This document shows positions 63,144 to 64,000 of a stretch of 64,000 nucleotides of DNA, one piece after another. The stretch is from Streptomyces sp. NBC_01571 (GTDB lineage: Bacteria; Actinomycetota; Actinomycetes; Streptomycetales; Streptomycetaceae). The translations under genes and the position numbers were made by a program. Each line of letters starts with the position of its first letter. Position 1 is the stretch's first letter. Location of the stretch: assembly GCF_026339875.1 (NCBI RefSeq), contig NZ_JAPEPZ010000001.1:248001-312000 (forward strand). Direction: 5' to 3'. Below the pieces are notes generated by a model. The model made no database searches, was not told the origin of the DNA, and worked only from the letters and a program-made list of their open reading frames with translations.

Positions 63144-63593
63144 TCACTCAGCCCATGGATCGAAGCCGGTATCGAGGACAGCCTCAAGGAAGGCTCGCAT
63201 CCGGGCCGCATCCTCGGCACCGAACTTCTTCTCGAACTCCGCCTGCGCACTCTCCCAGAGCGGGAGCGCCGCCTTCATCCGGGCCACGCCGTCGGGCGTG
63301 ATGGTCACTATCCGCGCACGGCGGTCAGTCGCCGACGGCTCAATGGTGACCAGCCCCTCGCGCTCCAGCGGCTTGAGGTTGGACGCCATCGTCGTCCGGT
63401 CCATGGCGATCATGTCGGCGAGACGAGTGATCGTCATGCCTTCGTGAACGCTGAGCAGCTGCAAAGTACTGAACTGTGTCGCCCGGAGGCCCAGCGGAGC
63501 CAGGGCCTTGTCGTACGTCGCACCGAGATACCGCGACGCCTTGCGCAGCGCCAGGTTGTTACACAAGTCCGCTCTCGACCTCGCAGCCGTCAT
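63144..63593 (-). CDS. MarR-family transcriptional regulator of the nitrilase-hydrolase locus
   Basis: The 149-residue protein starts at ATG 63593 with GGAGGG directly before it; a GTG 21 bp upstream is less likely. It has ALAPLGLRATQFSTLQLLSV, EGMTITRLADMIAMDRTTMA (recognition helix), SNLKPLEREGLVTIEPSATD and RRARIVTITPDGVARMKAA (wing). MarR proteins bind 16-20-bp palindromes and release them on binding a small ligand. A palindrome at 63623-63640 overlaps a good -10 (TATACT) for this gene, so it is probably autoregulated; the same motif precedes the hydrolase and nitrilase genes. Confidence 0.92.
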   Translation of the reverse strand: MTAARSRADLCNNLALRKASRYLGATYDKALAPLGLRATQFSTLQLLSVHEGMTITRLADMIAMDRTTMASNLKPLEREGLVTIEPSATDRRARIVTITPDGVARMKAALPLWESAQAEFEKKFGAEDAARMRAFLEAVLDTGFDPWAE

Positions 63594-63622
63594 GGCACCC
63601 TCCAAAGACTCCACTCCCAGTA

Positions 63623-63640
63623 TACGAGCACCTGCTCTTA
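63623..63640. promoter_or_regulatory. MarR-type operator, site 3 (marR promoter)
   Basis: TACGAGCACCTGCTCTTA: arms match at 7 of 8 positions around CC. It overlaps TATACT on the minus strand, a near-consensus -10, 30 bp upstream of the marR ATG. Confidence 0.75.
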
Positions 63641-63761
63641 AATGGACTCGCGACGGCCGGAGACGACGGGGCGCGGTAAGCGCGACGCCGCCAGCGCTGT
63701 GACCGCGTGGGTTCGCACGGTGTCTTAAGGCACGCCCGCCGCCTCATGTGAGGATGGGGTT

Positions 63762-64000
63762 ATGACGGGGCTGAGGAAATGCGGGAGGCGGCCGGTCAGG
63801 CTCGTGGCGGCGGCAAGTGCGGCGCTGGCACTGACCGCCTGCAACCCAAGCGGTTCCGACGACGGGCGCTCCGGGAGTCGCGAGGCGGAGTACAAGCGCG
63901 TCATCGAGGACCCTCAGCCGGCCCCGGCCGGCGTCATTGAGGCGGCTGGCGCACCCAGTGGCGTGGCCCGCGCGGACGACGGCTCGCTGCTCCTGTCGTA
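63762..64000 (+). CDS. Lipoprotein, N-terminal part (3' end outside window)
   Basis: ATG 63762, with GAGGATGGGG upstream, begins a protein with a lipoprotein signal: basic start (MTGLRKCGRRPVRLVAAASA), hydrophobic core and lipobox LALTAC with the lipidated Cys at about 27, then a Ser/Gly/Asp linker. The mature part begins EAEYKRVIEDPQPAPAGVIE and runs to the window end. The function cannot be read from 80 residues. Confidence 0.8.
   Translation, partial: MTGLRKCGRRPVRLVAAASAALALTACNPSGSDDGRSGSREAEYKRVIEDPQPAPAGVIEAAGAPSGVARADDGSLLLS

Overview
The window is high-GC actinobacterial DNA with Streptomyces gene content: a Tap/Tpg telomere-replication pair, TatB and TatA of Streptomyces type, mycothiol-type enzymes, vanillate-decarboxylase (vdc) genes, large secreted lectin/HINT toxins and many GTG or TTG starts. 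The dense insertion sequences, truncated genes and tap-tpg suggest an arm of a linear chromosome or a linear plasmid rather than the conserved core. No rRNA, tRNA or CRISPR array was seen.

Layout. 1-5 kb: the end of an oxidoreductase; a decayed vdcBCD-type hydroxyarylic acid decarboxylase locus (vdcC has lost its centre, vdcD is frameshifted) with a divergent AraC regulator; a LexA-like repressor; a MarR regulator. 5.7-18 kb: mostly intact accessory metabolism, namely a DXS, a DUF488-TDT fusion, a GlxA-type regulator beside a GAPDH, a membrane protein, a P450, an ATP-dependent DNA ligase, and an ArsR-MFS operon. 18-25 kb: small genes and IS630 remnants, two degraded toxin-tail/possible-immunity pairs, an S41 protease and an IS5-type element. 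25-33 kb: a secreted lamin-tail protein, a broken PAS-GAF regulator, and a coherent catabolic operon (MHS transporter, alpha/beta hydrolase, two SDRs, IclR regulator) with a second hydrolase paralogue just beyond it.

35-45 kb: a membrane protein, a NACHT/HEAT fragment, an IS110 element split by an IS3 element (3-bp target duplication), a NUDIX hydrolase, and the operon of a small HTH gene, tap (frameshifted) and tpg with a candidate operator. 45.5-50.7 kb: a 1,641-residue secreted polymorphic toxin (ricin-type lectin, long Ala-rich coiled coil, HINT domain, unassigned C-terminal toxin) with an abutting 89-residue immunity candidate and a strong terminator. 50.9-56.5 kb is a junkyard: IS1380 tail, amidohydrolase fragment, shards of a second toxin, truncated TnsB- and TnsC-like genes, a nitrilase fragment, a nonsense-mutated mycothiol-dependent-type gene, and an intact IS256 element.

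56.7-63.6 kb, all on the minus strand, is the most coherent unit: a second tatB-tatA-tatC set, a Tat-exported alpha/beta hydrolase, a VOC protein, a Nit1-type nitrilase and a MarR regulator. Three near-identical 18-bp palindromes (TAGGAGCA-NN-TGCTCCTA type) lie upstream of the hydrolase, the nitrilase and marR, each touching a -10-like hexamer. This suggests a self-contained MarR regulon that couples a nitrilase/hydrolase function to a dedicated export system. The window ends in a lipoprotein gene.
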